A stretch of DNA of 61,502 nt from Coprobacter sp. (GTDB lineage: Bacteria > Bacteroidota > Bacteroidia > Bacteroidales > UBA11471): positions 1-61,502 of the forward strand of contig JAFTRN010000009.1 in the NCBI GenBank assembly GCA_017462265.1. The letters are read 5' to 3'. This document shows positions 47,977 through 57,566 of the stretch, in pieces. Position numbers and translations under genes: made by a program. Each line of letters begins with the position of its first letter. Position 1 is the first letter of the stretch. The notes under the pieces are model-generated. The model saw nothing but the letters and a program-made list of their open reading frames with translations, was not told the origin of the DNA and did no database searches.

Positions 47977-48016
47977 ACTTTTTTATAAAATATTTCAATA
48001 AATTTCACATAAGTAC

Positions 48017-48053
48017 AAAAAACATCGGGCTGTACCGCAAAGATACAGCCCGA
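48017..48053 (-). terminator. Terminator of the POT transporter gene
   Basis: TCGGGCTGTA (48025-48034) pairs with TACAGCCCGA (48044-48053); on the minus strand a T-rich run follows. Confidence 0.85.
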
Positions 48054-48075
48054 CGCTTATTTAATATACCTTATA

Positions 48076-49740
48076 TTATTCGGTAGCGGCTTCGAGTTTT
48101 TTCATGATAGAGAAGATAAACACGGCCGAGATGAGACAAAGTGCGATAAGCAACGACCATATACCCCACAACGGGAGTTTATCCCACAACAGACCGGGGA
48201 TAGACACTAAGTAGTTGCCGATAGCCGTAGCAGCAAACCAACAACCCATCATAGCACCTTTGTACTTGGGAGGAGCCACTTTCGACACGAACGATATACC
48301 CATAGGCGAGAGCAACAATTCGGCAAAGGTGAGCACCAGATAGGTAGAGATGAGCCAATTGGGCGATACGAGGTCGGGACTTACAGTACCACCAAGCTCG
48401 GCAGGCGAGGCCAATCCGATAGATCCCAAGGTAAGAATCAAGAAGCCCACTGCAGCAACAAGCATACCGAGACCGATTTTGCGAGGAGCCGAAGGCTCTT
48501 TACCCCTACTTGCCAATGAACTGAAGATGAGCAACGATACCGGCGTAAGCGCTACCACAAAGAAAGGATTGAATTGTTGGAAATCCGATGGTTGAATATT
48601 TACCGCAGCATCGGCACCCATATATTGATACGCCACGATACCCCACAATACCAAGGTCACAACACCCGAAATCACTCGCGAACGAAGCACGGTCGATTGG
48701 AAGGTGGCAAACAGCGTATAAATAGAAGCCGCTATCAAGGCAAGGTTCCATATATTGAATCCGATACGGGTAAATCCTTCGGCTACGTTAGCCGTATAGT
48801 CTCGAGCAAAAATAGTCATCGTAGCGCCATTTTGGTGGAAAGCCATCCAGAAGAAAATCACTACGGCAAATACCAACAACAGCGCGGTAATACGGCTCTT
48901 GGTTTGCGCCGGAGTAAGCTCTACCTCTTGCACATTGGCGGTTTTGGCTTGTTTGGAGTTCACATCGGCATGTTTGAACCACGAACGACAAGCGTAGTAA
49001 ATAGCTACCGAGAGTACGAGTGACACACAAGCCACGGCAAAACCATAGTTATAAGCCGTAGAAAGTTGTTCGATATAGTACTGACTGAATGTAGGCATAT
49101 CCATACCGGCAGCACCCGACATTTGCGAAGCCAACGACGAAAGTTTATCGCTATTCTCGGGGGTAATAACACCATTCATACATTGGTGTGCCAACGACGG
49201 TATATTGGCGTCATAGAACAATCCGCTCTTGGCGAGGAAGAAGTTTGTAACATACTTGGCCATAGAGGGGGCAAACATGGCACCGATGTTTATAGCCATA
49301 TAGAAAAGACTGAAAGCGGCATCGCGTTTCGATGAATATTTGGGATCATCGTAGAGATTACCCACCATCACCTGCAAGTTACCTTTGAAAAGTCCCGTTC
49401 CCACTGCGATAAGGGCCAACGCGCCAAACATCATCACTTTACCCATAACATCGGCTCCGGTAGGAACAGCCAGACACAAATATCCGGCAAACATTACAAA
49501 GATACCCAGTGTCACACATTTTCCATAACCTATTTTATCGGCCAGAATACCACCGAACAACGGCATGAAATAAACAGCGGCCAAGAAAATAGAATAGATC
49601 TGTGTGGCGACAGCTGCGCTGAAACCAAATTTCGCTTGGATAAACAACAGGAATATCGCAAGCATAGTGTAGTAGCCAAAACGCTCACCAGTATTGGCAA
49701 GTGCCAAGGCATACAATCCTTTAGGTTGATTTTTGAACAT
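48076..49740 (-). CDS. POT family proton-coupled peptide transporter
   Basis: 554 aa with 12 or more transmembrane helices. The family motif is in TM1: ANTGERFGYYTML (Glu19, Arg20), needed for proton coupling. The PTR2 signature FSLFYMAINIGAMFAPSMAK is also present. It imports di- and tripeptides across the inner membrane. It could feed on peptides brought across the outer membrane by the SusCD system. 35 nt upstream is sufE; the gap has no obvious promoter box. Confidence 0.92.
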   Translation of the reverse strand: MFKNQPKGLYALALANTGERFGYYTMLAIFLLFIQAKFGFSAAVATQIYSIFLAAVYFMPLFGGILADKIGYGKCVTLGIFVMFAGYLCLAVPTGADVMGKVMMFGALALIAVGTGLFKGNLQVMVGNLYDDPKYSSKRDAAFSLFYMAINIGAMFAPSMAKYVTNFFLAKSGLFYDANIPSLAHQCMNGVITPENSDKLSSLASQMSGAAGMDMPTFSQYYIEQLSTAYNYGFAVACVSLVLSVAIYYACRSWFKHADVNSKQAKTANVQEVELTPAQTKSRITALLLVFAVVIFFWMAFHQNGATMTIFARDYTANVAEGFTRIGFNIWNLALIAASIYTLFATFQSTVLRSRVISGVVTLVLWGIVAYQYMGADAAVNIQPSDFQQFNPFFVVALTPVSLLIFSSLASRGKEPSAPRKIGLGMLVAAVGFLILTLGSIGLASPAELGGTVSPDLVSPNWLISTYLVLTFAELLLSPMGISFVSKVAPPKYKGAMMGCWFAATAIGNYLVSIPGLLWDKLPLWGIWSLLIALCLISAVFIFSIMKKLEAATE

Positions 49741-49761
49741 AATATAGATTTTAGGTTAGAA

Positions 49762-50193
49762 TTATTTCTCTGATTCTTGCGCCTTGAATACCATAGCATA
49801 CAGACGCATCTGTTTTATCATCGCCACCAAGCCGTTGGAACGCGTAGGCGACAGATGTTCGCTGAGGCCTATCTCTTTTACGAAATAGAGGTCGGCATCG
49901 AGTATCTCTTGCGGAGTATGTCCCGATAGCACTTTGATAAGTAACGATACGATACCTTTGACAATGACCGCATCGCTCTCGGCACGATATGTCACCACCC
50001 CGGCATTATACTCGGCACACAGCCACACCCTACTCTGGCAACCTTCTATCAAATAGTTTTCGGTTTTATATTTTTCGTCGAGCGGTTCTTGCGCATTACC
50101 CAACTCTATAAGCAGGGCATACTTGTCCATCCAATCATCGAACGCCGAAAATTCCTCGATGACCTCATCTTGTATTTCGTTGATTGTTGCCAT
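49762..50193 (-). CDS. SufE family protein
   Basis: 143 aa from ATG 50193; a start 12 bases upstream (50205) would overlap the previous gene's stop by 8 bp and is also possible. SufE takes sulfur from SufS cysteine desulfurase for Fe-S cluster assembly. Catalytic Cys52 in LIEGCQSRVW, and C-terminal LSPTRSNGLVAMIKQMRLYA is typical. Suf scaffold genes are not nearby. Confidence 0.92.
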   Translation of the reverse strand: MATINEIQDEVIEEFSAFDDWMDKYALLIELGNAQEPLDEKYKTENYLIEGCQSRVWLCAEYNAGVVTYRAESDAVIVKGIVSLLIKVLSGHTPQEILDADLYFVKEIGLSEHLSPTRSNGLVAMIKQMRLYAMVFKAQESEK

Positions 50194-50197
50194 ATTT

Positions 50198-51199
50198 CTA
50201 CTCATTATATATTATATGTAACACGGTCTGACCCACGGCTTCGAGCGTGGCACGATCTATATGCTCTATTGTATCGTCGAGTGTATGCCATTGGGGTACA
50301 AACTCTTGCCCATCATAGGCTATAATATCGATACTCGGCACACGACGTCCCACATACACATGGTCGTCGTTGATATATCCGCCTTGTTCATCTACAAAAT
50401 AGTCGCCATAGCCCAATTTCCGGGCTGCATTCCACACCTTATCGACCAAGCCCGGTGCTTGTTGCATCGACACGCCTTCACGCGGGAATCGGCTGTTTTT
50501 ACCACCTACCATATCGAGCAGTATGCCATAACGGGCTCGATATGCAGGATTGTGCGGGCGACGCGCCCAATATTGCGAACCAAGCGCCCATGTATCGCCC
50601 CTATCGGGTTGCTCGGCAAAATAGGGCTGTCCATAATCCTCGGCATCGAACAATATAATATCGATTCCTATGCGAGGCGATTTCGTCTGTATCTGACGAG
50701 CTATTTCGAGCAACACCGCCACTCCACTGGCACCATCGTTGGCGCCAAGTATTGGCTTGCGATGATTTTTCACATCGGGATCGTTGTCGGCATAGGGACG
50801 ACTATCCCAGTGAGCAAACAGCAACACCCTATCTTTCTTCTCGGGTGAAAAAGCAGCTATAATATTGCGGGCATTGAGCACTGTTCCATCGTAGGCCGTG
50901 ACACACGCCTCTTGCACCGTAATCTCTCCCCCGAATCGGCGCAACTCCGACGCCAGATATTCCGAGGCGGCCCGATGGGCGGGCGTATTGGGGATACGAT
51001 AGCCGAACGACAATTGTTTCTCGATATAGTGATAGGCCGAGTCGGCATTGAACCGTGGCGCCTCCACTTCCGACACCGGCGCCGATACCGCTTGCGAAGA
51101 AGTAGCCTGACGGCATGCCGACAATGCGACAATCGCCCATACACACACTATCGCGTGTATGGCGGCCAAAGGTTTACAAAGAAGCGAATATTTCGTCAT
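50198..51199 (-). CDS. M28 family lipoprotein, probable glutaminyl-peptide cyclotransferase
   Basis: 333 aa. Lipobox LSAC (Cys29). Zinc-site blocks fit M28 and glutaminyl cyclases: FAHWDSRPYADND (His130), ILGANDGASG (Asp155), LFDAEDYGQP (Glu187, Asp188), WHTLDDT near the C-terminus. The closest match I recall is the glutaminyl cyclase of Porphyromonas and Prevotella, which turns N-terminal Gln of exported proteins into pyroglutamate. Six of eight SPI-type exported proteins here have Gln at +1, which fits. An aminopeptidase role is the alternative. Adjacent to sufE, overlapping or 4 bp apart depending on its start. Confidence 0.8.
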   Translation of the reverse strand: MTKYSLLCKPLAAIHAIVCVWAIVALSACRQATSSQAVSAPVSEVEAPRFNADSAYHYIEKQLSFGYRIPNTPAHRAASEYLASELRRFGGEITVQEACVTAYDGTVLNARNIIAAFSPEKKDRVLLFAHWDSRPYADNDPDVKNHRKPILGANDGASGVAVLLEIARQIQTKSPRIGIDIILFDAEDYGQPYFAEQPDRGDTWALGSQYWARRPHNPAYRARYGILLDMVGGKNSRFPREGVSMQQAPGLVDKVWNAARKLGYGDYFVDEQGGYINDDHVYVGRRVPSIDIIAYDGQEFVPQWHTLDDTIEHIDRATLEAVGQTVLHIIYNE

Positions 51200-51286
51200 A
51201 GCACTTTCCGCGACACAATGTTCAGATGGGCAAAGATAAAATATTTCCTACAATATATCGACTTTACCCCGATATATTTACACTTT

Positions 51287-53080
51287 TTAAGGCTGATTTT
51301 CCGCTACGGATTGTACTTGACGCATCACCCGCAAGAAATTTTCGCCCCATATTTTTTCCAACATTTCGGTCGAATAACCTTTCCGCAACAGGGCTTTTGT
51401 CACATTTATCAGTTCATCGGCGGCGTTACAACCGGAAATACCTCCGCCACCGTCAAAATCAGACCCGATACCCACATAGTCCACCCCTACCAGTCGCACT
51501 ACATGGTCGATATGCGCCACAATATCATCGACCGAAGGCGTGGCGCTCTTGGTGAGAAAATAACGATAGAGACATATCTGTATCACGCCACCTCGGGCAG
51601 CCAAGGCACGTATCTGGTCGTCGGTGAGGTTTCGGGGGTGATCGCACAACGCACGACACGACGAATGTGTAGTGACAATCGGCGTAGAGCTCACCTCCAA
51701 CGCGTCATAGAAGCTCCGCTCCGAAGCATGGGCCAAATCGACCATCATACCGAGGCGATTCATCTCACGCACGACATCACGACCGAAGTCGCTCAACCCG
51801 CCATGTTCGTTTTCGCCCTTAGCCGAGTCGCATATATCATTGTCGCCATTATGGCACAATGTCATATATACCACCCCCATACGGCGATAGTGCTGCAAGA
51901 GCGATATATCCCGTCCTATGGCATATCCATTCTCTATTCCCATAAATATGGCTCGTTTTCCCTCGCCTTTCAACCGCGTAAGGTCGTCGGGGGCAAACGC
52001 CTGCTCCACTCGGCCATCATAGCGAGCTATCTGCGACTGCAATTCAGCTAAAATATTATTCGCGAGCCGGGTTGCGTTCGACAGTCCTGCCTCATCGCGG
52101 GCACCTTGTGGGATATAGGCCACCATACAAGTGGCATCTACTCCACCGGTCTCCATCTTGGGCAGGTCATATTTCAGTCGGGCGTCTCTTACCCCTATAT
52201 CTATTTTTTCGGGGAAAAACATCGGTGTATCACAATGCGAATCGAGAGTCTCATGTGTATCATGAAATCTACGGGCTCGACGATACAGCCGAGCCTCCTC
52301 CACCAGATGTTCAAACAATGGGAGCTGCGAATCATCGCCCCCGGCCAACAACTGCTCGGGGTGCCATTGTACACCATAAACCGGATAGTGCAGGCTCTCT
52401 ATCGCCTCGTTCACACCATCATCGGCACAACCCGACGCTACAAGCGACGGAGCCACTTCACGCACAGCTTGGTGATGCAACGAATTGACCGCCGGAGTAG
52501 TCGTACCCAGCAATCGAGCCATCAGCGAGCCGGGCGTCAATTTCACGGTATGCGAGGGGGTGCGCTTATCATTCTCCTGAGAATGGGGTAGCGGATTGCC
52601 CCCATATTCCGAAGGTAAGTCTTGATATAATGTACCACCCAATGCCAAGTTTATCAACTGATGCCCTCGGCAAATACCGAATACCGGCAATTGCTTTTGT
52701 AATGCGATACGTAACACGGCAAACTCTGCGGCATCTCTTTCGGCATCGGTGCAATCGGCAAGCGTCGATACCGCCTCACCCAATACAAACCCCGAAAAAT
52801 CACCACCACCGGTAAGCAATAGTCCGTCGAGGCCATCAACTATACGCGACAGTTGCATCGTATCGGCACACATAGGCAGCAACACCGCCGCACCGCCGGC
52901 TCGCTGCACGGCGGCGACATACGGATCGGCAATACAGGTAAGTGTTTCGGCAGCCTTATGGTTCGTAGTGATTCCTATTATAGGCGTATATACGGTTGTC
53001 GCAGGGCGATTATCGACCACGGCATAGAATGTGGCCAAAGGCTCGGGCACGAGATTGTCCGCGAATAGAGGAGTGCACAT
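51287..53080 (-). CDS. Peptidase C26 / M19 dipeptidase fusion
   Basis: 597 aa from ATG 53080. A start at 53191 was rejected: it overlaps asd and spans the hairpin. Residues about 30-265 are a class I glutamine amidotransferase-like gamma-glutamyl hydrolase (PuuD type): Cys137 in FGICRGHQ, His240 and Glu242 in VQWHPEQ. Residues about 275-597 are an M19 renal-type dipeptidase: LDSHCDTPM (His282, Asp284), LCHNGDNDICDSAKGE, VDLAHASE, THSSCRALCDHPRNL, GIGSDFDGGG. Both active sites are complete. No clear signal peptide. Together they could strip gamma-glutamyl groups and split the released dipeptide, for example from glutathione. Confidence 0.88.
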   Translation of the reverse strand: MCTPLFADNLVPEPLATFYAVVDNRPATTVYTPIIGITTNHKAAETLTCIADPYVAAVQRAGGAAVLLPMCADTMQLSRIVDGLDGLLLTGGGDFSGFVLGEAVSTLADCTDAERDAAEFAVLRIALQKQLPVFGICRGHQLINLALGGTLYQDLPSEYGGNPLPHSQENDKRTPSHTVKLTPGSLMARLLGTTTPAVNSLHHQAVREVAPSLVASGCADDGVNEAIESLHYPVYGVQWHPEQLLAGGDDSQLPLFEHLVEEARLYRRARRFHDTHETLDSHCDTPMFFPEKIDIGVRDARLKYDLPKMETGGVDATCMVAYIPQGARDEAGLSNATRLANNILAELQSQIARYDGRVEQAFAPDDLTRLKGEGKRAIFMGIENGYAIGRDISLLQHYRRMGVVYMTLCHNGDNDICDSAKGENEHGGLSDFGRDVVREMNRLGMMVDLAHASERSFYDALEVSSTPIVTTHSSCRALCDHPRNLTDDQIRALAARGGVIQICLYRYFLTKSATPSVDDIVAHIDHVVRLVGVDYVGIGSDFDGGGGISGCNAADELINVTKALLRKGYSTEMLEKIWGENFLRVMRQVQSVAENQP

Positions 53081-53108
53081 AGTTGAGGTATTTAAGGTTC
53101 TATGTAAG

Positions 53109-53136
53109 GCGAGGCGGTCACAACCGACCGCCTCGC
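53109..53136 (-). terminator. Hairpin after asd
   Basis: GCGAGGCGGTC (53109-53119) pairs perfectly over 11 bp with GACCGCCTCGC (53126-53136). The T run is weak on the minus strand. It separates asd from the C26-M19 gene. Confidence 0.65.
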
Positions 53137-53174
53137 AATGAATATACGGGATTAAAAGTATATATACGAGTAGA

Positions 53175-54182
53175 TTAAAGTGCGTTCTCACGTATCAGAT
53201 ACTCGGCTATTTGCACGGCGTTCAACGCGGCACCCTTCTTTATTTGGTCGCTGACAGCCCAAAATGTAAGGCCGTTGGGATTGGCCAGGTCTTTACGTAT
53301 GCGGCCTACATACACGGGGTCTTTTCCGGCAATATCCAGGGGCATGGGATAGACTTTGTTTTCGGGTTCGTCCATCAACACCACGCCATCGGCATGGATA
53401 AATGCCTCACGAGCCTCTTCTACCGATACCGGTCTTTCGGTTTCGAGCCATATAGCCTCGGAGTGAGCCCGCATCACAGGCACGCGCACGCACATTGCAC
53501 TGACTTTCACATCGGAGTGCATGATTTTGCGTGTCTCATTGAACATCTTCATCTCCTCCTTGGTATAGAGGTTGTCGGTGAACACATCAACCTGAGGTAT
53601 CACATTGTATGCCAACTGATATGCAAACTTATTGACTGTCGGTTTCTCGTCATTGATAAGTTCCTCATACTGATGTTTCAACTCGTCCATGGCGGCGGCA
53701 CCGGCACCACTGGCAGCCTGATAGGTAGCGACATGTACCGACTTGATATGCGAAAGATTCTCTATTGCCTGCAAAGCTACCACCATCTGTATAGTTGTGC
53801 AATTGGGGTTGGCAATCACACCACGCGGACGGATTTTGGCATCGGGGCCGTTCACCTCGGGCACCACCAAAGGTACATCATCGTCCATACGGAAAGCGCT
53901 TGAGTTGTCAATCATCACCGCTCCGTGCTTGGTTATGGTCTTTTCAAATTCTTTCGACGTTCCGGCTCCGGCCGAGGTAAATGCGATATCCACACCTTTG
54001 AAATCGTCATTGTGCTTCAATTCTTTGACCTCTATCTCCTTTCCACGGAAAGTATATTTGGTTCCGGCACTGCGCGACGAACCGAACAACAGCAGTTCGT
54101 CGATAGGAAAATCTCTCTCTGCCAGCACACGCAAGAACTCCTGTCCTACGGCACCGCTTGCTCCGACAATTGCAATTTTCAT
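53175..54182 (-). CDS. asd: Aspartate-semialdehyde dehydrogenase
   Basis: 335 aa from ATG 54182 ([20 protein letters not shown]). It reduces aspartyl phosphate to aspartate semialdehyde with NADPH, toward Lys/DAP, Thr and Met. NADP loop GASGAVG (7-13), catalytic Cys128 in NPNCTT, and a later active-site His in [14 protein letters not shown]. Monocistronic in appearance. Confidence 0.97.
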   Translation of the reverse strand: MKIAIVGASGAVGQEFLRVLAERDFPIDELLLFGSSRSAGTKYTFRGKEIEVKELKHNDDFKGVDIAFTSAGAGTSKEFEKTITKHGAVMIDNSSAFRMDDDVPLVVPEVNGPDAKIRPRGVIANPNCTTIQMVVALQAIENLSHIKSVHVATYQAASGAGAAAMDELKHQYEELINDEKPTVNKFAYQLAYNVIPQVDVFTDNLYTKEEMKMFNETRKIMHSDVKVSAMCVRVPVMRAHSEAIWLETERPVSVEEAREAFIHADGVVLMDEPENKVYPMPLDIAGKDPVYVGRIRKDLANPNGLTFWAVSDQIKKGAALNAVQIAEYLIRENAL

Positions 54183-54360
54183 CTCTATCTTTATATTTCT
54201 AATATTACCATTTTCTAATATCGCCACAAAAAGGCGAAAAGTTTTGGCAAAATTAATGGTTTTTTGAACAAATCATATACATTCAGTCGGATATTTATCG
54301 AAAATCACATTTTTCTGTACTATTTTGACCTATACCGCATCACAATATTTAACTTTTTCG

Positions 54361-54368
54361 TACTTTTG
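54361..54368 (+). promoter_or_regulatory. -7 box before the antiporter gene
   Basis: TACTTTTG fits TAnnTTTG and leaves a leader of about 90 nt. No good -33 box at 19-20 bp. The 281-bp gap 54183-54463 holds nothing else recognised. Confidence 0.4.
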
Positions 54369-54463
54369 TGTTCAGAAAATTGCTCAAATCTTCGCTCCGG
54401 ATTATCGGGCGATTTTCAGTGTGTGAGCAGTACCTAATACCATGGCGCCAATTATCTTGTGAT

Positions 54464-56626
54464 ATGGATCTCAGCAAATTCATACCGTCCCTACCCTTTA
54501 CCGACCCGGTACTGATATTTTTTATCGTACTGACGGTCATTTTGTTTGCGCCATTACTGCTGAATAAATTGCGCATACCACACATTATCGGTATGATTTT
54601 AGCCGGCACCATATTTGGCCCGCATGGGCTGAATTTTCTCCCCTACGACAGCAGTTTCAAGATTTTCGGCAACGTAGGATTGCTCTATTTAATGTTCCTC
54701 GCCGGCCTCGAAATGAATCTGCACGACTTCCGCAAGGTGAAAAACCGAGGTATCACCTTCGGCATATACTCTTTCAGCATACCTCTGATTATCGGAACGA
54801 TATCGAGTTATTACCTTCTGAACCTCGACCTTACAGTCGCGATATTACTGACCAGCGTATTCTCGTCGCACACCTTGGTAGCATACCCCATCGTATCGCG
54901 CTACGGCGTAGGGCGTAACCCTGCCGTGACCATCACCATCGCAGGAACCATTATCGCCGTCCTCGGCGCGCTGATCATTCTCGCCATCGTCGTAGGCACA
55001 CAGACCGGCACTATCGACCAATGGTTCTGGATACGCCTCATACTTTCTATCGTGGCCTATGCGGCCTTTATACTCTACACTTTTCCCCGCATCGCCCGTT
55101 GGTTTTTCAAGAAATACAACGACAGCGTATCACAATATATATTTGTATTGGCTCTCGTATTCTTAGCCTCGGCTCTTGCCAAACTTGCCGGGCTCGAGCC
55201 TATCATCGGTGCGTTTTTCGTCGGAGTGGTTATAAACCGATTTATTCCCTCGGTATCACCGCTGATGAATCGCATAGAGTTTGTAGGCAACGCGCTGTTT
55301 ATACCCTACTTCCTCATCGGCGTGGGAATGCTCATCAACCCGGCTATTATATTCTCGGGCTGGAAAACGCTGTTTGTCGCCATTGTAATGACCATAATAG
55401 CCCTCACGACCAAATGGCTCGCCGCTTGGGTCACACAACGACATTTCAGGCTGACTACGGTCGATCGCACCATGATATTCGGTCTGAGCAGCGGTAAGGC
55501 CGCCGCCACGCTTGCCACCGTGCTTATAGGATATGAGCTGGGACTGTTCGACGACAATATACTCAACGGCGCCATCGTAATGATATTGGTCACTTGCACC
55601 GTCAGTTCATTTGCCACCGAACGCGCGGCAAAAGTGATGGCCACCACATTGCCCGGCGACGACACCGAGAAAGATATTGCCGGGGTGAAAGACGCCCGCA
55701 TACTTATCCCGATAGCCAACCCCGACACGCTCGAAAACCTCATTAACTATGCCATTCTGTCGAAAGGCTCACGACGCCAATTGCCCATATATGCCCTGCA
55801 CGTAATCGACGACAACAAGACCACACAGCATTCCAACGCCGCCGGCAAACAGCTCCTCGACCATGCCACAAAGACGGCCTCGGCGTCAGATACCCGTATT
55901 ATGAGCATATCCCGATACGATATGAATATCACCAGCGGTATCATTCACACGGTGAAAGAACACAATATCTCCGAGATTGTATTAGGTCTGCACCACAAGA
56001 GCAATATCGTGGATAGCTTCTTCGGTTCCAAAATAGAGAGTCTTCTCAACACGACCAACAAAATGGTCTCTATCGCCAAATGCATCACGCCGGTGAATAT
56101 GACCACCCGCATCATCGTGGCCGTACCCGAGAAAGCCGAATACGAAAGCGGGTTCACCCGATGGATCGACCGCGTAGCCAATATCGGGCGCCAAATAGGG
56201 TGCCGCGTTATATTCTATGCCCACCACGACACCATCACGCAGATAAAAGCCGTGATTCATCACGGACATTACAATTTCCGCAGTGAATTCGAGATACTCG
56301 ACAACTGGGACGATATACTTACACTCACCGGCGTCGTATTGCAAGACGATTTACTAATCATAGTCAGCGCCCGACACACCTCTCTCTCGTACAACAGCGA
56401 GCTGGAGAAGTTGCCACTGCAACTCTCACGCTATTTTGCCGACAACAATATCGTCGTACTCTACCCCGAGCAGTTCGGTGCGGAAAACGAGTTATTGTCG
56501 TTCACCGACCCATTGGCAAGCGACGTGAAACGCAATTACACCCGATTTATGGCCATACGTGACTTCTTCGACAAACTATCACGTCGCCGTCGATTGTGGA
56601 ATCACCGTCGCCAACGACCGAAATAG
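54464..56626 (+). CDS. CPA2 family cation:proton antiporter with cytoplasmic domain
   Basis: 720 aa from ATG 54464; the longer frame from 54368 has a non-conserved start. Residues about 10-400 are a 12-13-helix Na+/H+ exchanger domain (IPHIIGMILAGTIFGPHGLN, LFLAGLEMN-like segment, LIGVGMLINPAIIFSGWKTL). Residues about 420-700 are cytoplasmic, with universal-stress-protein-like halves (ARILIPIANPDTLENLINYA). Ion specificity cannot be told. It stands alone between asd and the Nfn pair. Confidence 0.9.
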   Translation: MDLSKFIPSLPFTDPVLIFFIVLTVILFAPLLLNKLRIPHIIGMILAGTIFGPHGLNFLPYDSSFKIFGNVGLLYLMFLAGLEMNLHDFRKVKNRGITFGIYSFSIPLIIGTISSYYLLNLDLTVAILLTSVFSSHTLVAYPIVSRYGVGRNPAVTITIAGTIIAVLGALIILAIVVGTQTGTIDQWFWIRLILSIVAYAAFILYTFPRIARWFFKKYNDSVSQYIFVLALVFLASALAKLAGLEPIIGAFFVGVVINRFIPSVSPLMNRIEFVGNALFIPYFLIGVGMLINPAIIFSGWKTLFVAIVMTIIALTTKWLAAWVTQRHFRLTTVDRTMIFGLSSGKAAATLATVLIGYELGLFDDNILNGAIVMILVTCTVSSFATERAAKVMATTLPGDDTEKDIAGVKDARILIPIANPDTLENLINYAILSKGSRRQLPIYALHVIDDNKTTQHSNAAGKQLLDHATKTASASDTRIMSISRYDMNITSGIIHTVKEHNISEIVLGLHHKSNIVDSFFGSKIESLLNTTNKMVSIAKCITPVNMTTRIIVAVPEKAEYESGFTRWIDRVANIGRQIGCRVIFYAHHDTITQIKAVIHHGHYNFRSEFEILDNWDDILTLTGVVLQDDLLIIVSARHTSLSYNSELEKLPLQLSRYFADNNIVVLYPEQFGAENELLSFTDPLASDVKRNYTRFMAIRDFFDKLSRRRRLWNHRRQRPK

Positions 56627-56731
56627 GCCATCGCCATCAAGCCTCATGCCAAATATTCTTTTATTATTATAAAAAGTCAGAAGTAAGCCTATTTTTCGTA
56701 ACAAATCGATGGGTGTTCTCAATTATTTATC

Positions 56732-56739
56732 TACCTTTG
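56732..56739 (+). promoter_or_regulatory. -7 box of the Nfn-type operon
   Basis: TACCTTTG fits TAnnTTTG, 25 bp before the ATG at 56764. No clear -33 box. Confidence 0.55.
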
Positions 56740-56763
56740 TATCAAATATCAATATTATCAGCA

Positions 56764-57555
56764 ATGAATAAGATTGTCAGCAAAGAATACTTCTCGGCCC
56801 ATGTGGTGAAACTCGAAGTAGAAGCACCACTCATAGCCCGGGCACGTAAAGCCGGGCACTTCGTCATCGTGCGCGTAGGAGAAAACGGCGAACGAGTACC
56901 CCTCACCATAGCCGCCTCCGACATAGAGCGTGGAACAATAACCCTTGTAGTGCAAGCCATCGGTAATTCTACTAAGAAATTATGCGACCTCAACGAAGGC
57001 GACTACATTACCGACGTAGTAGGACCGTTGGGACAAGCCACCCACATAGAGAAATTCGGCACCGTAGTGTGTTGCGGTGGCGGTGTAGGCGTTGCCCCAT
57101 TGCTCCCCATCATTGAGGCCATGAAGAAAGCCGGTAATCGCGTTATCACCGTATTGGCCGCCCGCACCAAAGAACTTATCATTCTCGAAGAGCAGGTAAG
57201 AGCCTACTCCGACGAGGTAATCGTCATGACCGATGATGGCTCTTACGGAAAACAGGGACTTGTCACCAATGGAGTGGAAGAGGTCATCAATCGCGAGAAG
57301 GTCGATCTCTGCGTCACCATAGGTCCTGCCATCATGATGAAATTTGTATCTCTACTCACAAAGAAATACGACCTGCCTACCGTAGCGTCGCTCAATACCA
57401 TCATGGTCGATGGTACCGGTATGTGCGGTGCTTGCCGTGTGACCGTAGGCGGAAAGACCAAATTTGTGTGTGTCGATGGTCCCGAATTCGACGCTCATCA
57501 GGTAGATTTCGACGAAATGCTCATGCGTCTCTCGTCGTATAAAGGTATCGAATAA
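56764..57555 (+). CDS. NfnA-type FAD/[2Fe-2S] oxidoreductase subunit
   Basis: 263 aa from ATG 56764. Ferredoxin-NADP reductase fold: FAD domain to about 95, NAD domain with CCGGGVGVAPLLPI, and an iron-sulfur end with Cys221, Cys224 and Cys236. The fourth ligand place is Asp216 (VDGTGMCGAC), the Asp-for-Cys change known from NfnA and not from dihydroorotate dehydrogenase B subunits, so NfnA/SudB is favoured over PyrK. Partner gene starts 12 bp downstream. Substrate would be NAD(H) with electrons passed to NfnB. Confidence 0.87.
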   Translation: MNKIVSKEYFSAHVVKLEVEAPLIARARKAGHFVIVRVGENGERVPLTIAASDIERGTITLVVQAIGNSTKKLCDLNEGDYITDVVGPLGQATHIEKFGTVVCCGGGVGVAPLLPIIEAMKKAGNRVITVLAARTKELIILEEQVRAYSDEVIVMTDDGSYGKQGLVTNGVEEVINREKVDLCVTIGPAIMMKFVSLLTKKYDLPTVASLNTIMVDGTGMCGACRVTVGGKTKFVCVDGPEFDAHQVDFDEMLMRLSSYKGIE

Positions 57556-57566
57556 CTTCTAACATC

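Noticed and set aside
53081..53191. Upstream start for the C26-M19 fusion
   Set aside because: It overlaps the end of asd and translates through the perfect 11-bp hairpin at 53109-53136; the extra residues look unrelated to the family.
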